DNA from: Vishniacozyma victoriae
Lineage: Eukaryota > Basidiomycota > Tremellomycetes > Tremellales > Bulleribasidiaceae
Length of the DNA: 64,000 nt
Reading direction: 5' to 3'
Assembly (NCBI GenBank): GCA_017654735.1
Contig: JADPYG010000088.1
Coordinates: 2,790,001-2,854,000, forward strand
Positions 12,701 to 24,340 of the stretch are shown one piece after another. Every line of letters starts with the position of its first letter. The first letter of the stretch is position 1. A program made the position numbers and the translations under genes. The notes under the pieces are model-generated. The model was not told where the DNA came from and did no database searches. It saw only the letters and a program-made list of their open reading frames with translations.

Positions 12701-13235
12701 CTGACCAACTCCGCCCTTCAGCTTCATCCTGCTTTTCTATCCTCCTGTCGAACGTCGTAGGTACGTCGGCGGGTCTGATAGCGACAGGCCTGACATCGGT
12801 CGGCCTACTAGGTCCAGCTCGTCTCTCCTCTGCTTCCTTGACATGATTGATCTTGCTATTCCAAGCTCCCCAACTTCGTTCCTCTTGTCTATTGCCTCCT
12901 GGTCCAGGTCTATCCCTCTGCCAGCCATTCTTTCCCCTATCCAGCCTTTCTATTGCTGTATCTTCATATTGTATTCGTTCCCTCCGACGTGGTGAAGTAG
13001 GTGGCATGACTGATCTCTGATCCGCAGGAAGTGGCGCCCTGCCACTGCTAGTCTGCTGAGCATTCGAGAGTGTAGGTTCCGGGGCTTGCCTTCCTTTTGG
13101 AGCCCACGAGCTCTCGGGTCTCCATGTTTCTCGTGTTATAGTGGGCAAAGGGACTGGAGGAGCCGAGGGGACCGGTGAGGGAGGTTTCCAGCGGTTCGAC
13201 GATTGTGTGGATCGATTATGCGGCTCCCACGACAT
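9722..13235 (-). CDS. CTK1: cyclin-dependent kinase, Ctk1/CDK12-like (RNA polymerase II CTD kinase)
   Basis: Six exons joined in phase (13235-12187, 12143-10648, 10605-10257, 10215-10021, 9974-9840, 9797-9722) give 1099 residues. The first 770 or so are disordered and rich in Arg/Ser/Pro (RSP and SPxR runs), as in CDK12/13 and some fungal Ctk1 proteins. The kinase domain follows: glycine loop VGEGTYGKV, catalytic lysine in RALKRI, a PVTAMREI helix (the PITAIRE position, for cyclin binding), HRDMKGSN catalytic loop, DFGLAR, and TNRVITLWYRCPELLMG activation segment. The last exon restores a charged tail with MSAKQERQRRK. Without that intron the frame would stop earlier at 9836, but the donor, branch site and tail composition favour splicing. 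The expected role is phosphorylation of Ser2 of the polymerase II CTD during elongation. Bur1/Cdk9 is the main alternative assignment. It is transcribed divergently from the RhoGEF gene. Confidence 0.85.
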
Positions 13236-13771
13236 GTCGACAGGTGAGTCGGGCGATTACCAATTTAGCGCTTTGGCGGGGCTCGTGTAGGCATGTATAT
13301 AGGATTTAGGGAGCTCTTCTAGGTATCCTTGGGTTCTTTCGCGATGTATCTATTCTATAGGGTGATGAAAGAGGTGGCCTAGGGCGTGTTCTATGACTGG
13401 TCAGAGGGTATAGATTGAATGGTTAACTTTGTCAACTACGGGTTAACTTGACCAGGATATCATTTAAATACTCCCCCTATATATGACATTCCAGCCTACG
13501 CCTGTTGTTGGTACTAGCTACATGCATACACACCTCATCTACTTCATATCCCTTCATACATACATACATTCTAGGTGTTCAACCTTCATTGGGCTGGACC
13601 CTATCACTAAAGCCACCTCATGAGCACAACAACCTCTTGATGCAAACGAATTAACGATAATAAACGACCTACCTTTTTCGCTGTAATCTTGACACCTGCT
13701 TCCCTCACGCGCCGACAGACAGAAACAAAGCGCATTGGCTTTACGCGTTCACTCGTCTCAGTCAATACACA
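13236..13771. promoter_or_regulatory. divergent intergenic region between CTK1-like and RhoGEF genes
   Basis: The 536 bp separate two divergent starts and must carry both promoters. An A/T-rich stretch near 13465-13490 (ctccccctatatatgac) and a catacatacatacat run near 13554-13568 stand out. No coding potential was seen. Confidence 0.5.
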
Positions 13772-16700
13772 ATGCCAATTGGAGGACCACGATCAAGGCC
13801 AGGGCAGCCTAATGCTCGACCTGCTCCTTCGGCCACCTCGAGGAATGAGGCTTTCGAGAGTATATTTGGCAGGCCTTCGGTAGCACATCATATGCCTGGA
13901 GGACAGGGTGGTCCCTCTGGACCTGGCCCCGGACCTGGACCTCCTCCAGGCGGTGGATACGGCTACGCATCACACCCTTCTGTACGCTCTGGACCGGAAC
14001 ATCTACATCCCAACCAGCCTTCATATCCCCCGGGACAGGCATATGTACCCCCTCCAGCTCCTCGACCATCGAATCCATACCCTCAGCAACACGTGTATCA
14101 ACCGCCGCCGAGAGGTGATTCTTCTATGCGTCATCGAGCGGATCCATATGATGGTGTGGCTCCGCCAGACCCATATAGAGCATCAGGAGGATCTAGCTCT
14201 GGGCATGGAAATGGCACTGTTGCATTTCCCCAAGCTGTAAGTCTCCTATTGACAGTCTGCCTACATTGATCGCTGACATTATAGCCATATCCAGATCGTA
14301 GAGCGTCTGTAGCGCCATCAATCTACTCGACACAATCATCCGCTGCTTCTTATTATTCCCCGAATCCCGATGCCATCTCTGCCCCCACCCAGCACAGCGC
14401 ACGTATACCTAGTGGGCACGGTCCTCCACCATCATTCTACAGCAGGAGCGAACTTGAACCCTACGAGCCTTCTAAGAACGGCGAGAGACGGGCATCTGGT
14501 CGAGAACAAGTCCTCCCACCCGCCGGTGGATTATCAGCAGCTCAAGCATATCAGGCATCGACAGGATATCACTCGTCGTCATCGCCTGCTTCCGTCGTCT
14601 TTCCTCATCGAGCTCCGGGTCATACTCAAGGCGATTCATCGAGACCTTCGAACCTATCCTCATCACAATCTCCTCCACTCGCTAGGAAACCTACTTTTGG
14701 AAACGTGACTGAAGAATCAGGGGACTACGTAAAGTCGCTGGATAGTCTGAGCATCAACACTCGCGGAACGAGACCATTGGATGGATTAGTGGGCATACCG
14801 AAGATTGGCGAGTTTAGTGATTTTGGATCTTTTGAGACGGACTTTAGTGGTACGTCTAGCTAGCGCTCTGTTGTGAAGGTGAAACTGACTATCAGCTTCG
14901 ACCAACAGTTCACTCCCGTATCAGTCAAGTCAATCAAGTGGTCATCAAGCTCGACAACCATCGATATCGAGCATGACAAGTATGGGGACGCATAGAAGAA
15001 TGGCATCGGACGCTTCGCTGTCTGGCAGTGGATACACCGTGTCGGGAGGATCTAGGCAATACATTACGTGAGTACCGTGTCTGTAGTCAAAGCTGACTTT
15101 AGTCCCTTGTCTGTGATTGAGCCATATATGAATGGAACAGACTCGCCAGCATTATCACCTACTACACCAACAGGAGCGGACGCTGGATTCGCAGCAAGCG
15201 CCCAGCGAAGAATGTCGAATCGAAAATCGAACGACTCCACCACATCGTTACCGTTGCCTAACAACCCGTACGAATCTGCATTTTCTGAGTCATGGGCCGG
15301 TACGACTCCGACCGACAATCGAGCAATGTCCTTCTCTGGGTCCTCGAATGCACGTCTTGAAGCCATGTCGGCTGTTCACTCTGATACGCTTGGCTCATTG
15401 TCAGGGGCTAGGACAGCTCGGGCACCTCCATCATCATATCCTACACCACATACTTCTCAGCGATCGCTTTCGGCTTTGACGAGGAACACCTCGCAAGCAA
15501 GAGCAGCAACACTACAATCGATGCCGCATGTCTATCCCGCTCTGCTGTCGAAAGTCGCCGAAGCTTTCAAGAAACTCATTTCACTCTCCGAGCTGGTTAA
15601 AGATGGAATCAGTTACAAGGACTCTTTCGATGGTCGAATGGCTGTGGGTGCTATTGCCGATATCATAAAAACACCCGATAGGAACCTGGCACTTCTCCTC
15701 GGAAGGGCTTTGGACGCTCAGAAATTCTTCCATGATGTCACATACGACCATCGACTACGGGATAATGGGAATGAAGTCTATCAATTCCGTGAAAGGCTAG
15801 CGGCGCCATTCATGGACGATAAAAATGTCATTGACAGTCCTGCTTCAGAACATGCTCATTTGAGCCTCGGTCGACATGCTTCATCCAGTAGCAGTAGGGC
15901 TAGACCACCCTCTCGTCCATCACCAGCACCATACATGTCGGGCTCTCAATCTGGTACGACATCCGATTCCAACATGTCAAATTCATTCACTTCGTCCGCT
16001 CAGCCCACGCCAGCCACTTCGACTACCAATCTCTCATACCCCGCCTCTTCACCTCGACTTGCTGCGAAGTCAAGGCAGAGCTTACCGGATATGGCAGAAC
16101 AAGATGTCGATCTGGAGGATGATCTACCCGTGGGAGTGTTTACGCTTTTAACCGACTGTTACTCGCCGACTTGTTCTCGGGATAGTCTCTGTTACTCAAT
16201 CAACTGTCCTCGGCGATTGGAGCAGATGAAGAGGTTGAATATGAAGCCTCAACCTGGATTGACGAGGAAGATTAGTAATGAGAGTATACACGATATCAAG
16301 GTTGGTCACACTCTCACATGGTATGAACATGGCTGATCAGCAGGAAACCGGTACCCTTTGGAGTGATACTGTGTCGAAAGAGATCTTTGATAGTGTCGAC
16401 GACACGGAGAAGAAACGCCAAGAAGCAATCAACGAAGTCATCTACACTGAACGAGATTTCGTACGGGATCTGGAATACCTTCGAGATGTAAGCTGTCGCG
16501 AGCCTTTGAAGGAACGAGCTGACAAATAGTCATGGGTCAAACCTCTTCGATCACAAGAGATTGTAGCTGGAGACCGCCGAGACGATTTCGTCCGTCAAGT
16601 CTTTTGGAATGTCCACGAAGTCCTCGCCGTCAGTCAACCTCTAGCGGAACGATTGACCAAACGCCAAAAACAACAACCTGTCGTAGCGGCTATTGGTGAT

Positions 16701-19159
16701 CTTTTCCTTGAGCGAGCGGCCCACTTCGAGCCTTTTGTGACATATGGTGCTCACCAGCTGTTTGGTAAATACGAATTTGAAAAGGAAAAAGGTGCAAACC
16801 CGGCCTTCCAGAAATTCGTTGATGTGCGTAACCACATTCATCTCCGTCATGTCAGTGCTGATTATGTAGGAAACCGAGCGGAAACCGGAATCACGTAAAC
16901 TGGAATTGAACGGTTATCTCACTAAACCTACTACTCGACTTGGTCGATATCCCCTTCTTCTTCAGGCTGTTCTGAAATACACCCCGGACGACAGTCAGGA
17001 TAAGACGGATATCCCCAAAGTGATCGAGATGATCAAGACATTCCTGACCAAGGTCAATATTGAGAGTGGGAAGTCTGAAAATATCTTCGAGTTGGCGCAG
17101 TTGGAGCAGCAGTTGGTTTTCAGGCCTAACGAGTCGATTGTGAGTCCATTGTTTGACAGGTGGATGAAGCGCTGATGAACAGGACTTGCGATTGAGGGAT
17201 AAAAAGCGTGAGCTTGTCCACAAGGGTCCATTGAAGAGACGTGGGGGTAGTCGTGAAGAAATTGCGGATTTGATGGGATTCTTGTTCGATCATGCGTTCC
17301 TGTTGGTCAAGCCGAAGTGGGTCAACAAGGCGGAGCAGTACCGAGTCTACAGGCGGGTAAGCTACATGTTTCGCACTTATATTTCGTAGCTGACATATAG
17401 CCAATACCCCTGGAACTGCTTGTGGTAATTACCCCAGACGACAGCTACAATTCCGGCAAATTATCAGCTGGCCGAGCAAGACTCATGTCCCGACCGTCCG
17501 GCCAAGGTGGCAAATCCGGCGCTTTAGCCCATGTCCCACCTAAACCCGAATCGAAACATGGTTTCTCCATTACCATCGTCCACCTCGGCAAGAAAGGGTA
17601 TTCGATGCAATTATGGGTCGATTCGTACGTCAGTAGAAAGAAATGGTTGGAGCAAATCGATAAGCAACAAACGATATTAAGGGAGAGGAGTTGTATTTTC
17701 GTTTCAGAGAGTATTACAGAAGGGTTCTTTTCCGGTCTGAGAAAGGTCAATTGTATTTCGCCATATGGTCAGTCTCTCTTGTTACGGGAGCAGGGTGGTG
17801 CTGATGGACAGATCATGGAACTCGAATGATCTACGGTACCGACGAAGGAGTCTACTTCTCCAATCTCCGGAACGATAAATTGAGAGAACCAGTCAAAGTC
17901 ATCAATCTCCTCGACGTAACCCAAGTCGATGTCATTGAAGATTTCCAACTCCTAATTGTCCTCCACGAACGCTCAGTCACCACCTTCCCACTAGATTGTC
18001 TAGACCCAAACGACCCAAATGCCGCATTAAAGAGGGGAAAGAGGATCAGTTCTCATACTTCATTCTTCAAATCTGGAATTTGTTTGGGTAAAATGCTAGT
18101 GGCTGTCGTCAAGAGCTCGACGCTGAGTAGTACTATCAAAGTCCTCGAGCCTGTGGATCAGACCATGAGGGGCAAGAAACCGCAGGCATCGTTCATGCGC
18201 CGACTAAATGGTGGTAACGAGGCATTGAAGTTGTTCAAGGTATGCCAGGTATCTTCATCCCATGAGTAAAGCTGATATTCAGGAATTCTACATCCCCACA
18301 GAATCTTCATCGATCCACTTCCTGAAGACGAAACTCTGTGTCGGGTGTACGAAAGGATTCGAAATTGTCGATCTCGAAACGCTAGATATGCAGGGACTAC
18401 TAGATCCTTCAGATGCTAGTTTGGACTTTGTGATGAAGAGGGGTAATGTGAGGCCGATTGCTATTTATCGAATTGAGGAGGACTTCCTACTTTGTTATGA
18501 TGGTATATCTGGTTTACATGATACTGGTCCTGAGCTGACATGCAGAATTCGCGTTCTATGTGAATAAGAATGGATGGAGGACGAGACCGAAGTGGGCTAT
18601 CATCTGGGAGGGTGTCCCTACTGCTTTCGGTGCGTTCTATCCAGAAAAGTAGAACACAAGCTGATATTCAGCACTGCAATACCCCTACGTGATCGCATTC
18701 GAACCAACATTCATCGAAGTCCGCCACGTAGAAACTGGCGCACTCGTTCAAATCATGCCATCAGCCCACACCCGATGTTTATTCGCCGATACACCCCCAT
18801 CCCGAGTCAATGCTCCTATGCCCCCAAATCGTCAACTCATGTACGGGAATCAACAGCAACAACAACAACAACAGCAAATGAGACCACCACCAAATCAACC
18901 CGGGTTCCGCCCTCCACCAAATGGAGGTGGAATGAGACCTCCACCAATGGGTTTCGGTCCTCCCCAAGTTGGACAAGGACCCCAAGGTGGAATGCCCCCA
19001 CCTCAACCTCAACAAACTCGATATGCCCGAAGTCAAATCATTTTCACATCTGACGATGGGCACGTTCAATTCCTTAAATTCCCACCTGCCCCTGCTCCAG
19101 CTCCTGGACAAGGCCAAGGGCTTCAGAGACCGGTACATGGGTCTAGATCTTCTCATTAG
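13772..19159 (+). CDS. ROM2: Rho guanine nucleotide exchange factor, Rom2-type (DEP-DH-PH-CNH)
   Basis: Thirteen exons joined in phase (13772-14236, 14285-14849, 14896-15067, 15103-16300, 16341-16487, 16530-16823, 16870-17139, 17183-17356, 17401-17767, 17812-18239, 18283-18502, 18546-18629, 18672-19159) give 1623 residues. A Pro/Ser-rich N-terminal half of about 540 residues precedes a DEP domain (about 540-640, LVKDGISYKDSFDGRMAV). The DH exchange domain spans about 825-1020 (EVIYTERDFVRDLEYL; NGYLTKPTTRLGRYPLLLQA). A PH domain starts near 1045 (LVHKGPLKRRGG), and the CNH (citron) domain covers about 1215-1510. The tail is Gln/Pro/Gly-rich with a run of nine glutamines. This order is that of yeast Rom1/Rom2, which activates Rho1 and so beta-glucan synthase and the cell-integrity MAP kinase pathway at the plasma membrane. 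The family is sure; the choice of Rom2 over Rom1 is conventional. Confidence 0.9.
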
Positions 19160-19524
19160 TTTCGGTTTTTGGATGGGCTGGTAAATTGTCTAAAACTTGT
19201 ATTATTAATATCTGGCATAGTATAGTGTTTACATCCTGCATATGTAGATCATGATTATTCTGCTTCTGAATCGACAGTGAAATCTAGCACATGAATGGCC
19301 GTCCTACATGCACATGAATGAATGTTTGACATCCGCGCAACCTTGCTTGACGGGGCGATCATATCGAAGTCTATAGTTGTACCGATCAGCGGCAGTCCAT
19401 CCGTCTGTCCGGGTAGTGTGGCTGCACTTTGGCTAAAGTCCGCCTAGTCGAGTCCAGAGCTGGACGGAGTCGCTTCTGTCCCTTCCGCTTGCTTTACGAT
19501 GTCGTTTCCAATCAAATCTAAGGC
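19160..19524. other. convergent 3' region, no gene
   Basis: The stretch lies between the stop of the RhoGEF gene and the stop of the small minus-strand gene. No open frame of note. It presumably holds both 3' ends. Confidence 0.5.
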
Positions 19525-19986
19525 TCATTTCCGTCCAACAAGCTTAGCTCCAGTCTCCGGCGCTAGTCCGCCCAGCCCGAAAGTTCCTCCGATGACTTTG
19601 ATCATCCTCTGGAAATCTGATAATTGAGATTTGAGAACGTCCTTGTCATATCAGCGTCGTTATGCATTTCCATTTTGGACTCACGATATCGGTTGTATAT
19701 TTCAATCTCTCGATTTCAACTCTGAAGTGATCGATCGTTTCGCGACGTGTTCTAGCATCTGGTAGAGCTGTGAGTCAGCCAATTGGTCTGATTTCCTTTT
19801 CCGCCATGAAGAGCAGGGCATGAAGTTGCACTCACGCCTAGTGGATCGGATTGCGGAGCGGTATGCTGAAACGTACTGCGACTGAATCATGAACTATCGA
19901 TCAGCAAAGTCATCGATCCTATTTTAAATTCGACCAACATGTTGCAGAGTCAACTTTGGGATCTTTACCGATCCAAACCTTGACAT
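19525..19986 (-). CDS. small LYR-motif-like protein (91 residues, four exons)
   Basis: Exons 19986-19969, 19893-19836, 19767-19685 and 19641-19525 join in phase and encode 91 residues. Each intron has a good donor and acceptor, and the larger ones end in gctgat-cgatag, gctgactcacag and gctgatatgacaag. The product starts MSRFGSFMIQSQYVSAYRSA, has a basic IRSTRPLPDARTRR stretch and a helical middle (HFRVEIERLKYTTDIDVLKS), and ends with a glycine-rich tail. The AYRSAIR element, the spaced basic residues and the length resemble Complex1_LYR proteins, which are mitochondrial assembly adaptors that bind the Hsc20/ISD11-ACP system. This resemblance is my reading of the pattern and is not proven. The first exon is only six codons, so the true start could lie elsewhere. 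The gene shares a 198-bp divergent promoter with the lectin gene. Confidence 0.6.
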
Positions 19987-20184
19987 CGTATCTAGTGTTG
20001 GCTGTATGAATATAGGTTGCTTTTCGATGATGATGATTGAGATTTCTGATGTACTCGTGTATTGCAGTTGATCCAAATTTGGTTCCGTCGGTGGAGGTGT
20101 CTATTACAATAGACCAGGCTTGCACCACCCACAACCCATTCAGTGAGCGAGTAACGACCAGTAGCTTTGACGACAACAATAACG

Positions 20185-21840
20185 ATGATCATGTTACGCA
20201 AAGTATTCACGGCGCTGGCGCTGGTACCTCTCGTATGGGGAGCGGAGGAATTTGAGGTATTACTAGAGGATATGATTGAGAAAGTATGTCCTTTGTGCTA
20301 TGGACTTCCGACCCATCACTGACTGATAGACTGTTCCACTGAGAGCTCATTCCCTAATATCGCCCTATGTCGATAGTGATCTGCAAAATAGATGGTGGGA
20401 CTTTGGAGGCACGACTATCATCGTAAGTCCGGTTTGAGAAAGAAGGGGCAAGGGGGTGTTCTGCTCCCTTCGACAATAGCATTATGGCGCATTGGGCTAA
20501 TGGTAGAACACGAACAAACATGTACGATTGACTCAGGATAAACCATCTGAGAGTGGGTGGTTGTGGAATAGGATGCCATTGAGCGCCTCGAACTTCATGG
20601 TCGAGTTCGAATTTAAGGTATGTCACGGTTCCATCAACAAAGGGCCCGGTGCAGGGGATCTCGGATCCTCTCAACATCCCCTCAAGTCAATCTCGCTTTG
20701 CTGTGCCGCGGACTGACAGGCAGGTGGACGGCAAAGCACATAATATCTTCGGTGACGGATTCGCAGTATGGCTCTCGAAGGACCGAGCAAAGAGTGGACC
20801 AGTCTTTGGCAGTGTTGGTACGTCCTTCTACTCACTATCGCTCGTATCATGTCTTGCTGACTTGTCTAGACTACTTCACCGGTCTTGGACTATTCTTTGA
20901 TACGTGAGCTCACCCGTTTGATTCCAAAAACGTGCTTGACTGACGATCAGCTACGCCAACTCCAAGCACACTTACTCCTGGCCTCGTATATCTGCCATGT
21001 CAGGTGACGGCAAGACCCAATACGACCATGACCATGATAATGAGTCTCACGAACTAGCCGGGTGTTCTGTAAGTCCCGCTCTCTTTTTGGGATGGACTGG
21101 CCTGATGAGAAGGAGCAATTCCGACGCAGAGATATCCCTACGAAGGGTCGATTGACATATGTCAAGTCCAAGTCACGACTTTTGGTCGAGCTCCAAACGA
21201 AGAAGACGGACCAGTGGTCCAAGTGTTTCGAAACTTCCATCGTACTGCCCGAGAGCCCATACCTAGGATTCACCGCTCTTACCGGTGATGTCTCTGATGC
21301 CCATGAGTAAGCTGGCAGGGCCTTGATATTGTTCAAAAGCTGATAATCCAGCATCATATCCATCAACTCCCACTCGGTGATCCTCAAACCTCAATACCGG
21401 GAACGCGGACGAGGTAGTCCCGCTCAAGCCAAGACCAATACTCCCGGTGCTGGTCAGGTTCCACTAGACGCCAAAGCGAGCAAACAATTCAAGAAGCGAG
21501 CATCAGGTGGCGCAGCTTCTTGGTTCCTCTTTGTTCTGAAGGTCAGTAGCCTCGATCAATACAAATTCCGGATGCAATTAACATTCAGCTCATTGGTCTG
21601 GTCGCTTTCATCGCTTTCGCCGTGGCTGCCGTGGTAAATCCTTTTGATCCCGAGATGAATCTCGCTAATCGGTATAGCGCACATACAATGCTCAACAGAA
21701 CAATCGTCGTCATTGGTAGTATGGTGTACATATTCAGCACGCTTGATAAGCACCATGAATCCCATGATGCAAGCAATTGTCGGATCTGGCTTAGGTTCGA
21801 TTACTATGCCGTTAGAATACGGCCGGATCCGGCAACTTGA
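20185..21840 (+). CDS. L-type lectin cargo receptor of the early secretory pathway (Emp46/47, VIP36 family)
   Basis: Nine exons in phase (20185-20283, 20330-20422, 20507-20617, 20724-20817, 20870-20903, 20951-21068, 21113-21306, 21352-21541, 21589-21840) give about 394 residues. A signal peptide (LRKVFTALALVPLVWG) leads into the lectin domain: RAHSLISPYVDSDLQNRWWD, FGGTTII, a GDGFAVWLSK strand and YFTGLGLFFDT with the Ca/mannose-site neighbourhood. A basic linker and one transmembrane helix (LIGLVAFIAFAVAAVV) follow. These proteins bind high-mannose glycoproteins and carry them between ER and Golgi. ATGs at 20185 and 20191 are both possible starts. The residues after the transmembrane helix are uncertain: reading through gives an unusually long tail, and a further intron beginning at the gtatag after AATCG is possible. 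Confidence 0.85.
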
Positions 21841-22424
21841 TTCACGTGTAATGACTCTACTTTCTGTACCACTGACTCTCTGTCCTCTCGACCTGTGTCT
21901 AAACTCGCATTACAGAGCGGGATGGTCATTGGCTTGCGTGCGATACCACTCTGCCATGCATGGGATTGTGGGTTGTGGTTCTACGAAGAGTGAAATTGAA
22001 ATGAGGTCGGGGCCTAATTAGTCAAATAAACAGGTACGGTATAGTATTCAGGGTAAATTGATATCCAGCTACTCAACTCTATCTCTGCTGACAACAAACA
22101 GTCTAACACCTATACTCTACATACCTCTTACTCATTGCCCTATATCATACATATGCGCCTGTAATATTTGTCAATCCTACTTCTGAAACTATCAATTATC
22201 TTGGAATCCCCTTTACATTTCTACAATAATCGGAAACGTCTCCTGGAAACACGAAACTGTAATTGCGAGACACCGGCGTCAAGTTTCAAACCGATCCTTG
22301 CACGACCCGCAAGTCACCCTTCGCCTTATCAAAGAAGGGGACCCGTCGACTACAGCGTTTCGTGATCGAATCGAACGACAATCTCTAGGCTTAGGCCTCT
22401 GGAACTCATACGGCATCAACTAAA
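21841..22424. promoter_or_regulatory. upstream region and likely 5' leader of the PKA gene
   Basis: The 584 bp lie between the lectin stop and the PKA start. They contain an ATG at 22183 and other small upstream open frames (for example 22168-22365), which could be translated if the transcript begins far upstream. No separate gene is supported. Confidence 0.4.
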
Positions 22425-24079
22425 ATGGATGCCAATAATGCCAAGCAGCCGGCTGCTTCAGCGTCTGCATCATCTTCATCTTCCAGCACACCAGCGAGAT
22501 CCGAACCTATCAAGAAATTCAAACTTGATCCCATGTCTTTACTATTACCACACGAAAGGCAGATGTATGCAGCTTCAAATCCCGCTCCTCCGGCTAATTA
22601 TGGACAGCAGCAAATGCCGCAGGGACAGTTGTACCAACAGGGAGGAGGACAGCGAGCTCAACCAGGTGCGTTGGAATCTATGATTACAGATATGGATAAA
22701 TCATCTGACGATCCAGCAGCAAATCCATTCCCAACACATGCCACGCCCCCCGCACCTTCTGCTTACCCATCACATGCTTCACCTTTCAACACACCACAAC
22801 CAACGTCGTCCGGCTGGTCACCACATGATCAAAGCGCTCAATCGACCACGATGACGCCGAGGCACACGGAAGGAGGAAGAAGCAGTCGCCCTAGATTGGA
22901 AGATTGGGAGATTGTCGAGACGCTTGGAACAGGGACATTTGGAAGAGTACTGCTCGTCCGTCAACGACCAAGTTATCGTCAACATGCCTATCATCCGATC
23001 TTTCCACATCTTACCCAGAATGTCGATCCTCTGTCGCCGAGTATCCAGTCAACAGCACATTCCGATGGTCAATTACCTCATTTCGCCATGAAGGTCCTGC
23101 GCAAATCGGAAATTGTCCGACTCAAGCAGGTTGAACATATCAATTCTGAACGAGCGATTTTGGAACGTATACGGCACCCATTCATTGTCGAGCTGTATTC
23201 GACATACCAGGATAATCTCAATGTTTACATGTTGTTATCCTATGTTCCAGGTGGAGAATTATTCTCGCATCTGAGAAGAGCTGGTCGATTCTCAGCAGAT
23301 GTCACTCGATTCTACCTCGCATCCATTATCCTCGCTATCGAAAATCTACATTCACGTAATATCATCTATCGAGATCTGAAACCCGAAAACCTCCTACTCG
23401 ACCGAGTAGGATACTTGCGCATAGCCGATTTCGGGTTCGCCAAAATGGTTGAAGATCGAACATTCACGCTATGTGGTACACCCGAGTACCTAGCCCCAGA
23501 GATCGTATTATCGCAAGGACACGGTAAAGCAGTCGATTACTGGGCATTGGGAATTTTAGCATTCGAAATGCTAGCGGGATATCCACCATTCTTCGATGAT
23601 CACCCTCTAGGAATCTACGAAAAGATCTTGAGAAACGAGATTGCTTTCCCGTTACATATCGATATGTATGCCAAGGACCTGATTCGGGGACTGTTGACGA
23701 CGGATAGGACGAAACGATTAGGCAATCTGAGAGGAGGTGCCAAGGATGTCATGGAGCATGCTTGGTTCCAAGGTGTGGATTGGGGAAGTCTGGAAAGGAA
23801 AGAAATTGGAGCACCCATCGTTCCCAGGGTCGCAAATATGGGTAAGTCGTCTCTTGCAAATCGTGGCTCAAGCTAACGAAAATAGGCGATACACAGAATT
23901 TCCAGCGATACCCACCACCTCGTCCAAGTGAGCTCCCTGGTATATTTGGAGAAGTATACAACCTCGGCACCGACCGCTACGCCGACTTATTCACCGACTT
24001 CACTTATCCTGCGAATGGTACGCCCAGTCAGAGGGCTAGCGAGACTGTACCGCCCCCACCTCATTCCGGGAGGTCTTAG
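22425..24079 (+). CDS. PKA1: cAMP-dependent protein kinase catalytic subunit
   Basis: Two exons, 22425-23841 and 23886-24079, encode 536 residues. A low-complexity N-terminus of about 155 residues precedes the kinase domain: LEDWEIVETLGTGTFGRV glycine loop, FAMKVLRKSEIVRLKQVEH with the catalytic lysine, YRDLKPENLLLD, DFGFAK, and TLCGTPEYLAPEIV with the activation-loop threonine, as in PKA. The second exon supplies the AGC C-terminal tail ending near FTDF, the position of the PKA FxxF hydrophobic motif, followed by a 22-residue extension. About 33 extra residues sit between the glycine loop and the lysine. PKA phosphorylates substrates when cAMP releases the regulatory subunit; in basidiomycete yeasts it governs nutrient sensing, capsule and mating. 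The symbol is by analogy; the species may have a second copy (PKA2). Confidence 0.9.
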
Positions 24080-24340
24080 ATAGATATATGAGTAGAGGCT
24101 TAATGGATGGTAGCCAGGCTTGGCTACTGTATATAGCGAAGATGAGTGGACATATGAATGTTATCTTGCTCGCTGAGTTCCCTTGACCGGATAACGGTAC
24201 CGTGAGATAAGAATGCCGTCATCTTCGCGACATCAACCTTCAACTGTCAACTATCACTCCATTGATCTCATCACACTACATCATCGCATAGTATAGCATT
24301 AGCATACATCGATGACAATACATACATATCTGCGCTCAGC

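Noticed and set aside
12361..12846. 161-codon plus-strand frame
   Set aside because: Antisense of the Arg/Ser/Pro-rich N-terminal region of the CTD kinase; RS-type codons leave the opposite strand open.
19919..20179. Minus-strand frame containing DVKVWIGKDPKVDS, reminiscent of gelsolin
   Set aside because: The resemblance to VWIGK of gelsolin is isolated. The segment is better explained as the first exon and intron of the small LYR-like gene plus the divergent promoter.
22168..22365. 65-codon frame upstream of PKA
   Set aside because: May be an upstream ORF in a long leader, but it has no conserved feature, so it is not called as a gene.
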